DNA of 64,000 bases from Microbulbifer sp. GL-2 (GCF_007183175.1 NZ_AP019807.1:4770001-4834000); one strand, 5' to 3'. Counted from the first letter of the stretch, positions 37,078 to 46,510 are shown. A program made the numbers and translations. The notes: generated from the sequence alone by a model not told the origin.

Positions 37078-39326
37078 TAAATTTCCTCCTCAAGAACAAG
37101 TGGAAATTTGGGACGCTCTAAAGGTATTCGCCCTGTTGATTCAAACTTTCCTGTAACTGGCTTAAGATTGGGAGTATGGTTTTGGTAGCTATAGAGTTTG
37201 GCATAATAACCATTCTGCTCAATCAGATGATCATGATTCCCTTGCTCTACAGTCCGGCCTTTATCCATAACAATAATACGGTCACACTGCCTAACAGTAC
37301 TTAGCCGATGGGCGATAACAAACACGGTACGATCTTTACAAATGGCTGCCATATTGTCTTGTACAATACGTTCTGACTCGTAATCCAAAGCACTAGTGGC
37401 TTCATCAAAAATCAAAATACGTGGATTGCCTATTAGGGCTCTGGCAATAGCCAGACGTTGGCGCTGACCTCCAGATAAGTTACTGCCCTGCTCACCCACC
37501 ATATTGTCATAACCTTCCGGCAGATCAACAATGAAGTCATGAGCACCTGCCATTTTGGCAGCAGCAATAATACGCTCCATAGGGATAGAGGGGTCAGCCA
37601 AAGCAATATTTTCGCGAATGGTACGATTAAATAGGAAGTTTTCTTGCAGCACGACACCTACTTGCTTGCGCAACCAAGCTGTGTCGACCATGGACAGATC
37701 AACTCCATCTAGTAAAACACGACCCGACTCGGGGATATACAAGCGTTGTATCAGCTTAGTGATAGTACTCTTACCTGAACCTGAGCGACCAACAATACCG
37801 ATCACTTCGCCGGGCTTTATCTGCAGGTTAATATCATCAAGAATCACTGGCCCATCAGAACGATAACGGAACTTTACATGTTCTAACGAGACAGTACCTT
37901 TGAGAGAAGGTAAACGCGACCGGTTAGGGTTAAAGCCTGGCTCTTTAGGCGTGTTAAGAATATCTCCTAGGCGAGCAATAGATATACCGGCTTGCTGAAA
38001 GTCTTGCCACAACTGAACTAATTTCAGAATGGGACCACTAACCCGGCCAGCCAGCATATTAAAAGCGACGAGCTGTCCTACAGTGATGCCACCATCAATC
38101 ACCAAATGTGCACCGATCCAGATAATGCCGAGAGTCATCAGCTTATTTATCAGCCCCGCTACCTGTCCTGCTACATTGCTAAGATTCTGACTTCGAAAAG
38201 AAGCATGCACGTAGCTGGAAAGATGGTCCTCCAGCTTACGTCGCATCTGTGGCTCAACTGCAACAGATTTAACCGTCCCAATACCTGTGATTGATTCAGT
38301 TAAAAACGCAGTATTGGCAGCACCATGTTTAAATTTTTCATCTAACCTACGACGTAGAATCGGGGTAATAAATATTGACAACAACACGTAAAATGGAATG
38401 GTGGCTAACACTACCCATGTTAATGTCGAACTGTAGTACCACATCACCGCCAGGAAAACGAACACAAAAAATAGATCTATCACCAGAGTGAGGGCCGTAC
38501 CGGTGATAAAATTACGAATGGTATCCAGCTCACGGACACGGGCTACGTTCTGGCCTACCTGACGAGATTCAAAGTAAGCTAGCGGTAAGCTCATCAAGTG
38601 ATTATAGAGACGTGAACCCAGCTCTACATCCACTCTATTGGTAGTATGACTAAAAATATAATTGCGGATACCACCCAACAAAGCTTCAAACACCACAACC
38701 ACAGCGAACCCTACCGCCAAAACATCCAGTGTGGTGAACCCTCTGTGCACTAAGACTTTATCCATCACCACCTGAAAGAACAATGGTGTCACTAAGGCGA
38801 ATAATTGAAGGAAGAAGGAGGCAATCAGCACTTCAGCAAATAGCTTACGATACTTGACAAGTGATGGTATAAACCAAGAGATATCGAACCTTTGCTGCAA
38901 GCTTTCGGCCAAGGTATGACGTCGTGTTACCGCAATTAGCTCTCCAGACCAGAGGGACGCAAATTCACGTGCGCCAATAGATCGCGGAGCATCTTCCCTT
39001 AAATCATGAATCAGCAGGCTAGCACCCGGCTCGTCTCCGGTTCGACTCTTAGAAGAGACAGCTAGATCGTCGCCAGAGGAACGCGCAACGATAAAATAAC
39101 TTCCATCTTGGGCTTTGGCAATGGCAGGTAATAGGCTGTTTTTTATATCCGCCAGAGAAAGGGTAAGCCGTTTGGCTTTTAGCGTTAAAGACTTAGCTGC
39201 TAATAATATCTCGGTATCGGAGAATTTTTTCCCCGACTTAACAAATTCATGCTTCAACTGATCGGGTTCAGCGGGCAGCTGGTGAAAACGCGCAATTGCA
39301 ACTAAGCAATTTAAGCCTGTATCCAT
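37077..39326 (-). CDS. HlyB-type ABC exporter with a degenerate C39-like domain
   Basis: 749 residues. The N-terminal C39-like domain (residues 1-125) starts MDTGLNCLVAIARFH; aligned with HlyB (DYGLYAL), the catalytic Cys position holds Thr3, so the domain is a substrate-binding rather than peptidase domain. A transmembrane region with about six segments (about 155-430) follows. The ATPase domain contains Walker A GRSGSGKST (about residue 515), signature LSGGQRQR, Walker B ILIFDEATSALD and H-loop VIAHRLS. It exports unfolded RTX proteins through the inner membrane with HlyD, powered by ATP. An in-frame stop lies two codons before the ATG, so the start is fixed. The downstream hlyD gene is coupled by one base; the RTX gene is the likely substrate. 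Confidence 0.95.
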   Translation of the reverse strand: MDTGLNCLVAIARFHQLPAEPDQLKHEFVKSGKKFSDTEILLAAKSLTLKAKRLTLSLADIKNSLLPAIAKAQDGSYFIVARSSGDDLAVSSKSRTGDEPGASLLIHDLREDAPRSIGAREFASLWSGELIAVTRRHTLAESLQQRFDISWFIPSLVKYRKLFAEVLIASFFLQLFALVTPLFFQVVMDKVLVHRGFTTLDVLAVGFAVVVVFEALLGGIRNYIFSHTTNRVDVELGSRLYNHLMSLPLAYFESRQVGQNVARVRELDTIRNFITGTALTLVIDLFFVFVFLAVMWYYSSTLTWVVLATIPFYVLLSIFITPILRRRLDEKFKHGAANTAFLTESITGIGTVKSVAVEPQMRRKLEDHLSSYVHASFRSQNLSNVAGQVAGLINKLMTLGIIWIGAHLVIDGGITVGQLVAFNMLAGRVSGPILKLVQLWQDFQQAGISIARLGDILNTPKEPGFNPNRSRLPSLKGTVSLEHVKFRYRSDGPVILDDINLQIKPGEVIGIVGRSGSGKSTITKLIQRLYIPESGRVLLDGVDLSMVDTAWLRKQVGVVLQENFLFNRTIRENIALADPSIPMERIIAAAKMAGAHDFIVDLPEGYDNMVGEQGSNLSGGQRQRLAIARALIGNPRILIFDEATSALDYESERIVQDNMAAICKDRTVFVIAHRLSTVRQCDRIIVMDKGRTVEQGNHDHLIEQNGYYAKLYSYQNHTPNLKPVTGKFESTGRIPLERPKFPLVLEEEI

Positions 39327-39515
39327 ACATCATCCATACTTTTACAGCCCTCGAAAAGACCGACGAGCCATATTCACAAAATTAACTCTAGAAAAACTAA
39401 ACTCAGATATCAAAAAGATACTTATAGAAAAATTCCTGCAAAGAGCACGACAGGTATAATTCGAAAAATTGACTACCTCCAAATATTTCCTCTCCTCATC
39501 GAAGCTATGCTCGCT

Positions 39516-39896
39516 TTAAAACCAAAATAACGTCACCACCTCGTAAAGAAAAGAATGGGTTATTCTTTCTTTCAGTTGGTTAGCTTTCACGCCTGGAATA
39601 AATAGAGATTTTACTTCTTTGCCTCCATCAAACCTGATGAAAGCTCCACTTTCAAATAAATAAATGCTGAGTAAAGAGGGACTGGAAAGCTTATCTAAAA
39701 ACGTATTGAAAGTTTGCGCCTTTAGCTCCAGATGTCTTGTTGGCTGAACAACTTCTACCTCAGAAAAGATTAAACCCCCACACCAAAATAAATGGTACAA
39801 CTGTTCAGTGTTGACGGGAATCTGATAGATACGTACCACCAATAGAAATGCGAACAACCCCGCATCCACGTCCTTTTTGGACTGATAAAAATCCAT
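39516..39896 (-). CDS. free-standing C39-like domain protein
   Basis: 126 residues that parallel the N-terminal domain of the adjacent HlyB homologue: DAGLFAFLLVVRIYQIPVNTEQLYHLF lines up with DTGLNCLVAIARFHQLPAEPDQLKHEF, followed by LELKAQTF beside LTLKAKRL and SPSLLSIYLFESGAFIRFD beside LPAIAKAQDGSYFIVARSS. Ala12 sits at the catalytic Cys position, so no peptidase activity is expected. No transmembrane or ATPase region follows before the stop. It lies 189 bases upstream of hlyB on the same strand. Known C39-like domains bind unfolded type I substrates, so an accessory holdase or adaptor is possible. The alternative is a remnant of a second exporter. The family call rests on this alignment by eye. 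Confidence 0.6.
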   Translation of the reverse strand: MDFYQSKKDVDAGLFAFLLVVRIYQIPVNTEQLYHLFWCGGLIFSEVEVVQPTRHLELKAQTFNTFLDKLSSPSLLSIYLFESGAFIRFDGGKEVKSLFIPGVKANQLKERITHSFLYEVVTLFWF

Positions 39897-40299
39897 TTAT
39901 ACTACCGCTTAGTCTACAACTGCGACGCAAAGCTACACAACAAAAGTCGACCATTCAACAGAAAAATAAACAGAGCAAAAAAAAAACCTGAAAGTTTTAA
40001 TAACTTCACAAATAAAAGAGAGAAATTCAAAAACAATGGATTTATGAAAAAAAATATGAATAGCCATACTGGAAAACATGGTCCGAAATACTTAAGCACC
40101 GCACAAAAGTCACAATGGTCATACTTGCCAGTGAACAGCGTAGCAGTATGAATATCTGTATGGAATCAGGCTGAATAACTACACCTCGCACGCCTTCCTA
40201 TGCCTGGATTTTTCCTGTAAGGATATTCTCGTTATTGGTGTCAGGTGAAGCCTGCTTCGCTATTTCCGCATCCACCCCACAGAAAAATGCAATCTGCGT
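39897..40299. other. intergenic region, divergent promoters expected
   Basis: About 400 bases, very T/A-rich near 39960-40060, upstream of the minus-strand type I secretion genes. A hydrophobic 61-codon minus-strand frame (39914-40099) is probably an artefact of the T-rich tract. Between 40200 and 40300 another plus-strand frame encodes a signal-peptide-like stretch (RIFSLLVSGEACFAISAS) that is out of frame with the lectin-like gene that follows. Confidence 0.4.
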
Positions 40300-40689
40300 G
40301 TGAATGTCCCCCAAGGTTACAGCAATGGCTCAAACCTGCCCCCGACCAACTGTAATTCAAGCAACGAACAACAATTCGTTTATATGACTGAGGGCCAGTT
40401 GAGATCTCAAGGCAACAATAAGTACTGTATGGACTTCAACTCCGGTACCGCAGTTGGCGGTAACAAGATGCACCTTTGGGACTGTGATGGAGGGAACTCA
40501 GAAAAATTGCAGGTGCTGGAAAGCGGTATTATTCAAAATCGAGACAAAAACTGGAAATACTGTATTGACACTCCCGTGGCCAACGCTGATTACGGGGAAC
40601 AACTACAGATTTATCAGCGCAACAACAATGACACCGACCAGAAATTTACTCTAGACACAGTAAATGAGTGGAAACAAACGAGCTTTTAA
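40300..40689 (+). CDS. ricin-type beta-trefoil lectin-like domain, probably 5'-truncated
   Basis: 129 residues from a GTG at 40300 that lacks a good ribosome site. The sequence has the beta-trefoil style of ricin B lectins: NNKYCMDFNSGTAVGGNKMHLWDCDGGNSEKLQV, then NWKYCIDTPVANADYGEQLQIYQ, with repeated Cys-Asp and Q-W-like positions. These domains bind sugars, often beside a hydrolase or protease domain. The frame continues upstream of the GTG to a stop at 40246, and a signal-peptide-like sequence lies in another frame there, so a frameshift may have separated the signal from the domain. Call it a possible secreted lectin or the remains of a larger enzyme. Confidence 0.45.
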   Translation: MNVPQGYSNGSNLPPTNCNSSNEQQFVYMTEGQLRSQGNNKYCMDFNSGTAVGGNKMHLWDCDGGNSEKLQVLESGIIQNRDKNWKYCIDTPVANADYGEQLQIYQRNNNDTDQKFTLDTVNEWKQTSF

Positions 40690-40858
40690 GGTGCTGTCTC
40701 TAATTCGAATTCTTGAGAAACAAGTAGAGTAAAACATTGCCGCAGTAAAAATAGGCTATCGATCTTTAGGCCTACAAAAGATCGACAGTCATGCAGTGTT
40801 AGCTCCTGCTAACTTGGCCATGCAGAAATACCTCGGCATGCCCAGTTAATTTTAGTAG

Positions 40859-41161
40859 TTAATTCAATTCGCCAGCTTCGCACTGCCTCCAGCCACCTAA
40901 GGTGCCGTCATCTGCATCTATCCAGACTTCATAGGTAACCGTAAGCTCAGAAATCTCCTTGATATTAAAGGAAAGGTGGAAGCGTTCTGCTTTATTATCA
41001 GTACGTCTACAAGGTACAGCCTTGAAGTCCAGGGATTCTCCTGTAGCAATTACCTGGCCATTTTGGAGGCCTTTAAACCAAGGAGTAAGATCCTCTAAGC
41101 CACCATTGATATGTTGCACCCGAACATTCTCAATAGTGTAATCAGCATCCATCACCGTCAA
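40859..41161 (-). CDS. hypothetical small protein
   Basis: 100 residues, beginning MTVMDADYTIENVRVQHING and ending GGWRQCEAGELN. Composition is coherent (alternating beta-like segments, few rare residues), which favours a real or recently real coding sequence. No signal peptide is seen and I do not recognise the family. It sits between the lectin-like frame and an IS element, so it may be a truncated end of something larger. Confidence 0.4.
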   Translation of the reverse strand: MTVMDADYTIENVRVQHINGGLEDLTPWFKGLQNGQVIATGESLDFKAVPCRRTDNKAERFHLSFNIKEISELTVTYEVWIDADDGTLGGWRQCEAGELN

Positions 41162-41395
41162 AGACCACTGGATATATCACTCTGATAGAGGCAGTCATTA
41201 TGCTAGCCATACTACCAGGCGCTCATAAAGCAGCATGGGATGGTGTGCTCAATGAGCCGTTAGGGAAATAGTTAGGACAATGCACTGACTTAGCGCTTTT
41301 TTGGCAGTTTGAAGCGGGAGTGGTTAACTGGAAATCTTTACTCGACAAGGAACGATGCGATATCAGATGTGAGAGCCTATATCTCTTATTTGGGT

Positions 41396-42587
41396 TAGTT
41401 CAGACCAAATCTGACACATCCTCTTGAAAAAGAGGGGTTTACCGGTTTTGATGAAGGTGCCTAAACCTATAAGCAAAACCAAGGATAAACCCCATGATCC
41501 ATACTAATGATCGTATTATCAAACACAAGACCGGATTGCTCAATCTGGCAGAAGAACTCGGCAATATTTCCAAAGCCTGCAAGATGCTTGGTGTATCGAG
41601 AGATACTTTCTATCGATACAAGGAAGCCGTTTCAAGTGGTGGCGTGGATGCCCTCCTTAAAAAGAATCGCCGGGCACCCAACCACAAAAACCGTGTTGAC
41701 GCTGTCATTGAAGAGGCCGTCTTGGCTTATGCCCTCCAGGAACCCGCCCATGGACAGGTACGTGTTTCCAATGAACTACGTAAACGCGGTGTATTTGTGT
41801 CCCCTAGTGGCGTTCGGAGTATCTGGCTGTGGCATGACCTGGCCAACTTCAATTTACGATTAAAAGCGCTTGAGGCCAAGGTGGCTGAGGAGGGGCTGAT
41901 TCTCACAGAATCGCAGGTTCAGGCTTTGGAGAGAAAGCGGCATGATGATGAGGCCTGTGGTGAAATTGACACTCAACATCCGGGCTATCTAGGCTCGCAG
42001 GATACCTTCTATGTAGGAACATTTAAGGGAGTTGGGCGTGTTTACCAACAAACCTATGTCGATACCTATGCAAAGGTGGCCCATTGCAAGCTGTATACCA
42101 CCAAAACACCAATCACGGCAGCAGACTTTCTGAATGACCGTGTATTACCGTTTTATGCCATGCATGATCTAGCGGTGCTACGTATCCTGACTGACCGTCG
42201 TACAGAATATTGTGGCAAGCTGGAGCAACATGATTATCAGTTATATCTAAGTGTGAACGAAATAGAACACACCAAGACAAAAGCGAGGCATCCACAAACC
42301 AACGGTATCTGTGAGCGATTCCATAAAACTATTTTACAGGAATTCTACCAACCATCATTACGTCGCAAGATCTATGGATCAATAGTAGAGCTACAAAAGG
42401 ATCTGGACGAATGGCTCATCTATTATAATAATGATCGCACCCATCAAGGTAAGAAATGTTGTGGCCGCACACCGATGGCAACACTTGAAGATGGAAAAAG
42501 CATCTGGAAGGAAAAATTTGTAAACTGAATTTGACCTGACAGAACACCTTCTGAAAAACCGGTAACTGTCAGATCAAGTCTGAACTA
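41396..42587 (+). mobile_element. IS481-family insertion sequence, about 1.19 kb
   Basis: Terminal inverted repeats bracket the transposase gene: left TAGTTCAGACCAAATCTGACA at 41396, right (reverse complement) TAGTTCAGACTTGATCTGACA ending at 42587, with three mismatches in 21. No clean target duplication is visible directly at the ends. The word ATGTGAGAG occurs about 20 bases outside the left end and about 5 bases outside the right end, which may be chance or an older rearrangement. Confidence 0.8.
41494..42528 (+). CDS. IS481-family transposase
   Basis: 344 residues. The N-terminal helix-turn-helix (about residues 10-60: LAEELGNISKACKMLGVSRDTFYRYKE) is typical of IS481/IS3 transposases. 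The integrase-type core begins near QDTFYVGTFKGVGRVYQ (first Asp), continues to LRILTDRRTEYCG (second Asp; the usual DNG or DRG-type motif reads DRR) and CERFHKTILQEF (catalytic Glu). The C-terminus has YYNNDRTHQGKKCCGRTP. The full length and intact DDE residues suggest it may still be active. A fragment of a close relative lies at 25256-25514. ATG at 41494 follows AAGGAT. Confidence 0.93.
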   Translation: MIHTNDRIIKHKTGLLNLAEELGNISKACKMLGVSRDTFYRYKEAVSSGGVDALLKKNRRAPNHKNRVDAVIEEAVLAYALQEPAHGQVRVSNELRKRGVFVSPSGVRSIWLWHDLANFNLRLKALEAKVAEEGLILTESQVQALERKRHDDEACGEIDTQHPGYLGSQDTFYVGTFKGVGRVYQQTYVDTYAKVAHCKLYTTKTPITAADFLNDRVLPFYAMHDLAVLRILTDRRTEYCGKLEQHDYQLYLSVNEIEHTKTKARHPQTNGICERFHKTILQEFYQPSLRRKIYGSIVELQKDLDEWLIYYNNDRTHQGKKCCGRTPMATLEDGKSIWKEKFVN

Positions 42588-43266
42588 CTACATGTGAGAG
42601 GCTGGAGGGGAAGTTACTTTGGTCTACTTGACCTATTCCTGAGGTTGCCCCCTCAAGCCACGTGAAAAGACCTTGATTTACAGCAGATTGTTAACTTTCG
42701 CTCAAATAGCAATCAGGGATACAGGGCCGTTGACTCAGATCACCCGATTCACCCTCCCGCTCTTAAACACATTTACCCATAATTAAATCAACAAGTTAGG
42801 GATAGCGTTCTGCGGATGTAAGCCATGGATCTACAATTCAGGCCTTCGCATCGGTGATACGCCCACTCAACCACCAAAAACAACGGCCAATATTACCCGC
42901 TTGATATCGCCATAGCCGCAATAGAACTATGCATGGCCAGGCGATTTGCACTTCGACATTACAGTCAGGTACCAGGCCGGCAACATTTACCGTTTCGCCG
43001 TCACCGGTCTTCAGGGTTTTGGTAATCGCATAAATGCAGTTAATGCACAACTACAGCACCTCCATGGGGTTCCATTCAGGGGTGCCCTGAAAAAAAGGAG
43101 AGGCCTCAAGCCTAATAATAGTTTGGGGCCTTTTTGGTTTTCGCTCCCTTATAAGGTAATAGAGAGCGAATCCCAGAAAATCCTTAATTGTTGCTTAATT
43201 TAATGACTTTGACCCGCTTGGTGTCTTTTAACTAAGTAAGAAAACGTTCAATTTTTTTAGTATTAA
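42588..43266. other. intergenic region, no supported gene
   Basis: About 680 bases between the IS481 element and the FG-GAP lipoprotein gene. A minus-strand frame (42838-43050) and a plus-strand frame (42946-43203) overlap each other and resemble no family I can name. It includes the terminator-like hairpin at 43101-43131. Confidence 0.4.
43101..43131 (+). terminator. intrinsic terminator
   Basis: AGGCCTCAAGC...GTTTGGGGCCT with a 9-base loop and one wobble, followed by TTTTGGTTTTCG and preceded by an A-rich run. It would work on the plus strand, where no clear gene precedes it now, so it may have ended a gene that has since decayed. Confidence 0.7.
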
Positions 43267-45090
43267 TCAGTAAATAAAAACTGAGCCGGAATAGGACGCA
43301 CTATGGTCGTTACTGCGGTTGTTACTAATACCAGTTGAATCACTTTTGTCACCAGGAGTCCCCACAGCGAGAGTTCTGCCATCACCGCTCAAGCTGACAG
43401 AATAGCCGAACATGTATACCCCAAAGGTGTTACTGGCCTTGAGATGGGCCTGCTGAGTCCAAGTAACACCTCTGCGGACAAATACATATACAGCACCGGA
43501 ATTAGACGTATCGTTATTGCTCTGATTGCCATTAATGCCGGTGACATTACTATCTTCTTCCAGGGCACCTACCGCGAGGGTGTTGCCGTCACCGCTGAGG
43601 CTAATAGAAAAGCCGAATGAATCCTGATAATCGGTATTGCTGGCCTTGATATAGGCTTGCTGAGCCCAGGTGGCGCCGGTGCGGACAAACACATATACAG
43701 CGCCGGAAACAGGTGCATCGTTATTATTCTGATCACCATCAATGCCAGTGGCATTACTGTCTTCTCTTCGGGCGCCTACCGCAAGGGTGCTGCCATCACC
43801 ACTGAGGCTAATTGAAGAACCGAAGAAATCCTCATCATCGGTGTTGCTAGCTTTGACATAGGCCGACTGAGCCCAAGAGGCACCAGTGCGGGCAAACATA
43901 TATACAGCGCCGGAAAAGAACGCATCGTTGTTGCTCTGGTCGCCATCAATACCAATAGCATTACTATTGTCACCTACAGCCGCTACGGCGAGAGTATCTC
44001 CATCACTACTGAGGCTGACAGAGTTGCCGAATAACCCCCCTTCATTGGTATTGCTAGCCTTTAAGTAGGTTTGCTGAGCCCAGGTGGCGCCGATGCGGAC
44101 AAATACATATACCGCACCGGAATTGACAGCATCATTGTTGCTCTGGTCGCCATCAATACCTGTGGCATTACTTCCCTCTTGATATGCCGCCACCGCGAGG
44201 GTGTTGCCATCACCGCTGAGACTTATGGAATTGCCAAATATATCGTATCCATCGGTATTACTGGCCTTAATATAGGCTTGTTGAATCCAGGTGGTGCTGG
44301 TACGGGTAAACACATATACAGCACCGGAATTAGACGCATCGTTATTGCTTTGATCGCCATCAATACCTGTAGCATTACTGCTCTCAGAGACAGCTGCCAC
44401 CGCAAGGGTGTCGCCGTCATCGCTGAGGCTGACAGAATAGCCGAAGTAATCGCCACTATCGGTATTGCTGGCCTTTAAATAGGCCTGCTGAGCCCATCTA
44501 GCGTCCACACCTATGCGAGCGAATACATATACAGCGCCAGACTCAGGTGCATCGTTGTTGTTCTGGTCACCATCAATACCTGTGGCATTACTGCTCTCTT
44601 CGGGGGCTGCCACAGCAAGGGTTTTGCCGTCCTTACTGAGACTGACTGAATAGCCGAATAAATCCTCTTTATCGGTATTGCTAGCTTTGAAATAACCGAT
44701 GCTGTCGGCTAACGTACTGTCAACCGTGAGTACCTCAGAGTCAGAACATCCTCCTGTATTACAGGCCTGCAATAAGTATTGAGCGTTGATTCTGGCATAG
44801 ATTGGCACTTCCAGGGTATAGGTCTCCGTACCTTGAGGGATATCCTCTCCGACTTGGGTAAACCCGGAAACACCATCAGAATTTTCCTGGAGCCGGTAGT
44901 AACTGGCCCCCTCTACCTCGTCCCAAGTAAATTCGAAGAGTTTGACAGCTTGGAAGCTCAAGCTGACATTCTGAGGCTGAGCTGGCACGGTAACGACGTT
45001 GTTACCGCTATCCGAGCCAGAACTACCACCGCCACAGGCGGCAAGCAGAAACAAAAAGATAGCGAAGACATAGATTGTCGTGTTTTTCAT
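43267..45090 (-). CDS. FG-GAP repeat lipoprotein (integrin alpha-like)
   Basis: 607 residues from ATG 45090. The signal peptide ends in lipobox LAAC (Cys19) followed by a Gly/Ser linker. The upstream 71 codons of open frame have no signal and are excluded, although a good ribosome site before 45090 is lacking. A fibronectin III-like domain (about residues 35-130: FTWDEVEGASYYRLQEN) precedes seven repeats of about 60 residues with LFGYSVSLSKDGKTLAVAA and NATGIDGDQNNNDA...SGAVYVF, the FG-GAP pattern that folds as a seven-bladed propeller. Asp/Asn-rich loops in each blade are likely calcium sites. Probably an outer-membrane surface or periplasmic binding protein. The repeats are also clear at the DNA level (about 180-200 bp period). 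Confidence 0.88.
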   Translation of the reverse strand: MKNTTIYVFAIFLFLLAACGGGSSGSDSGNNVVTVPAQPQNVSLSFQAVKLFEFTWDEVEGASYYRLQENSDGVSGFTQVGEDIPQGTETYTLEVPIYARINAQYLLQACNTGGCSDSEVLTVDSTLADSIGYFKASNTDKEDLFGYSVSLSKDGKTLAVAAPEESSNATGIDGDQNNNDAPESGAVYVFARIGVDARWAQQAYLKASNTDSGDYFGYSVSLSDDGDTLAVAAVSESSNATGIDGDQSNNDASNSGAVYVFTRTSTTWIQQAYIKASNTDGYDIFGNSISLSGDGNTLAVAAYQEGSNATGIDGDQSNNDAVNSGAVYVFVRIGATWAQQTYLKASNTNEGGLFGNSVSLSSDGDTLAVAAVGDNSNAIGIDGDQSNNDAFFSGAVYMFARTGASWAQSAYVKASNTDDEDFFGSSISLSGDGSTLAVGARREDSNATGIDGDQNNNDAPVSGAVYVFVRTGATWAQQAYIKASNTDYQDSFGFSISLSGDGNTLAVGALEEDSNVTGINGNQSNNDTSNSGAVYVFVRRGVTWTQQAHLKASNTFGVYMFGYSVSLSGDGRTLAVGTPGDKSDSTGISNNRSNDHSASYSGSVFIY

Positions 45091-45404
45091 TTTTGAATGT
45101 GGGTATTTGGATTGCGAAAAGCCGTTTAGATAACGACTGCACATCCCGGTGCGAAGTGAGGGCGGGATTATGCCTAAAGATGAAATATACGCCAAGCAGA
45201 GACTGTAACTAATGTGGAGGCAGGCTTTCCAGAGGTTGAATTTGTATCTGCAGGAAAGAGGATAGTCCCGTAGCGCAAGATTGATTGGGGGGCTCAACAT
45301 CATTAATCGACTAACTAGTCACGGTAAGAAATGAAGTGCAATCCCGCTCTAGCCAATTGTTTTTGATAGTATGTTTTTTGTGCTATTTGACTGCTAGAAA
45401 AGGA

Positions 45405-45438
45405 AAAGGCCCCGAGCTCGGGAGCTTGGAGCCTTTTT
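45405..45438. terminator. bidirectional terminator-like hairpin
   Basis: AGGCCCCGAGCTC...GAGCTTGGAGCCT with one mismatch and one wobble, flanked by AAAA on the left and TTTTT on the right. No gene directly precedes it on the plus strand. Confidence 0.6.
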
Positions 45439-45559
45439 GCCGCTTAGGGAATTAATACATCAAGATGCATGGCATCGGTGCCCTTATGCGGCCAGTTTTA
45501 AATGATTGCTCCTCGCCAGGGTAGTTCGGAGCAGAAAACACCAAACGGTGGCCAGAGGC

Positions 45560-45770
45560 CTACTTTTTAGCTAGACCACTTTCTCGGACTGGCTGAATGG
45601 ATTGGCCGCCAACTCAGCACATAAAAGCTAGAGAGCATTGATGAGCATATTCCTCCATCATCGAATGGCTAGGTATCTAGGCAAGGAGTGGGCTTCTTTA
45701 GCGCAGCCCTGAAAGCCGCTTTAAGCAGCTGATGGGCTCGATATATTGGTGCGGCAGGATCTGTGTATAG
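45560..45770 (+). pseudogene. C-terminal scrap of a REP-associated Y1 transposase
   Basis: Plus-strand pieces LAEWIGRQLST and, further on in another frame, ESRFKQLMGSIYWCG correspond to the YLE.VDWTGRQL and FESRFKGLVGSVY segments of REP-type tyrosine transposases. Several frameshifts and stops separate them. Related fragments occur at 15826-16280 and 46860-47110. Confidence 0.5.
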
Positions 45771-46035
45771 TAAAACAAGCAATTAGTACGTATATGTAGG
45801 ACTAACAAGACTTGCTTACCCCCTCATCCAGTCGACTAAGAGGATCTGCTTATTAAACCCCTCCAAGACACCTGTATGTCCGCACCGAATTTGCCACCTG
45901 ATTACCTTTGATACCCAAAAAGTATTCGAACCAGGGGGCGTATACCGCCTACCCAACAAAGGTATAACGATTCTATTTGGAATTCCGTTTTATTGATCAT
46001 TGGGTACCCAGAACTGCCCCACCCTTTCGACATAT

Positions 46036-46215
46036 TTAGGCCCGCACTTTCCGCTCCTTTCTGATCCGCAGATAAATTTCTTCACGGTGAATGGGCAGTG
46101 ACTTGGGGGCGCTAATGCCTATCTTCACTTGATTACCTTTAACCTCAAGCACTGTGACTGAGACATTTGCTCCGATCCTTAAGTTTTCACCTGTCCGTCG
46201 CTTTAAGATCAACAT
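46036..46215 (-). CDS. csrA: CsrA/RsmA-type RNA-binding translational regulator, copy 2
   Basis: 59 residues, MLILKRRTGENLRIG through IRKERKVRA. It differs from copy 1 at seven positions (Val3Ile, Ser16Ala, Gln26Lys, Lys52Arg, Arg53Lys, Gln55Arg, Asp59Ala), mostly conservative; the RNA-contact residues Leu4 and Arg44 are kept. The ribosome site AAGGAA lies 6 bases before the ATG, exactly as in copy 1. Both copies seem functional, and the pattern of changes suggests purifying selection since duplication. It lies within the second copy of the duplicated block and next to transposase debris. Targets cannot be read from the sequence. Confidence 0.93.
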   Translation of the reverse strand: MLILKRRTGENLRIGANVSVTVLEVKGNQVKIGISAPKSLPIHREEIYLRIRKERKVRA

Positions 46216-46229
46216 ACTTATTTCCTTCT

Positions 46230-46510
46230 ATCGTCAAAGTTTGGGCGCTTCCGGGATGGGAAATCTAGGTTTTAACGTTTAAAGGAAGGGGTGGTGCGCG
46301 GGGGCGGTAGGCAGAGAAGAGGAAAAGGCGGGCGCTAGGCTTCCAGAGCTTGGGAACAGGCCCCAAGCTGCTGAATGTACTCGACTTTATTGAAGACGAG
46401 CGGGTTTCTAGCGTACTATGCATATAGCCACTTTGATAGTCTACGTATCAATTTGGTTAGCTGACCCCGGGTGTTCCTAGCACCTTGGGTCAGCGCCTTT
46501 TACTTACTCT
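46230..46510 (+). ncRNA. candidate structured RNA upstream of csrA copy 2 (hypothesis)
   Basis: Counterpart of the copy 1 candidate. Stem AGCTTGGG...CCCAAGCT lies at 46347-46369, and the stem GCTGACCC(C)GGGTG...CACC(T)(T)GGGTCAGC at 46460-46494 is followed by GCCTTTTACTT. Changes relative to copy 1 keep the pairing. No promoter was identified by eye. Confidence 0.3.

Larger units (their letters stand above)
45091..46035. other. intergenic region with transposase debris
   Basis: About 950 bases upstream of the FG-GAP gene. It holds its promoter, the hairpin at 45405-45438 and a decayed transposase piece at 45560-45770. No intact gene is seen. Confidence 0.5.

Noticed and set aside
39914..40099. 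61-codon very hydrophobic minus-strand frame next to the C39-like gene
   Set aside because: It falls in a T-rich tract, has no good ribosome site and looks like a compositional artefact; a tiny membrane protein cannot be fully excluded.
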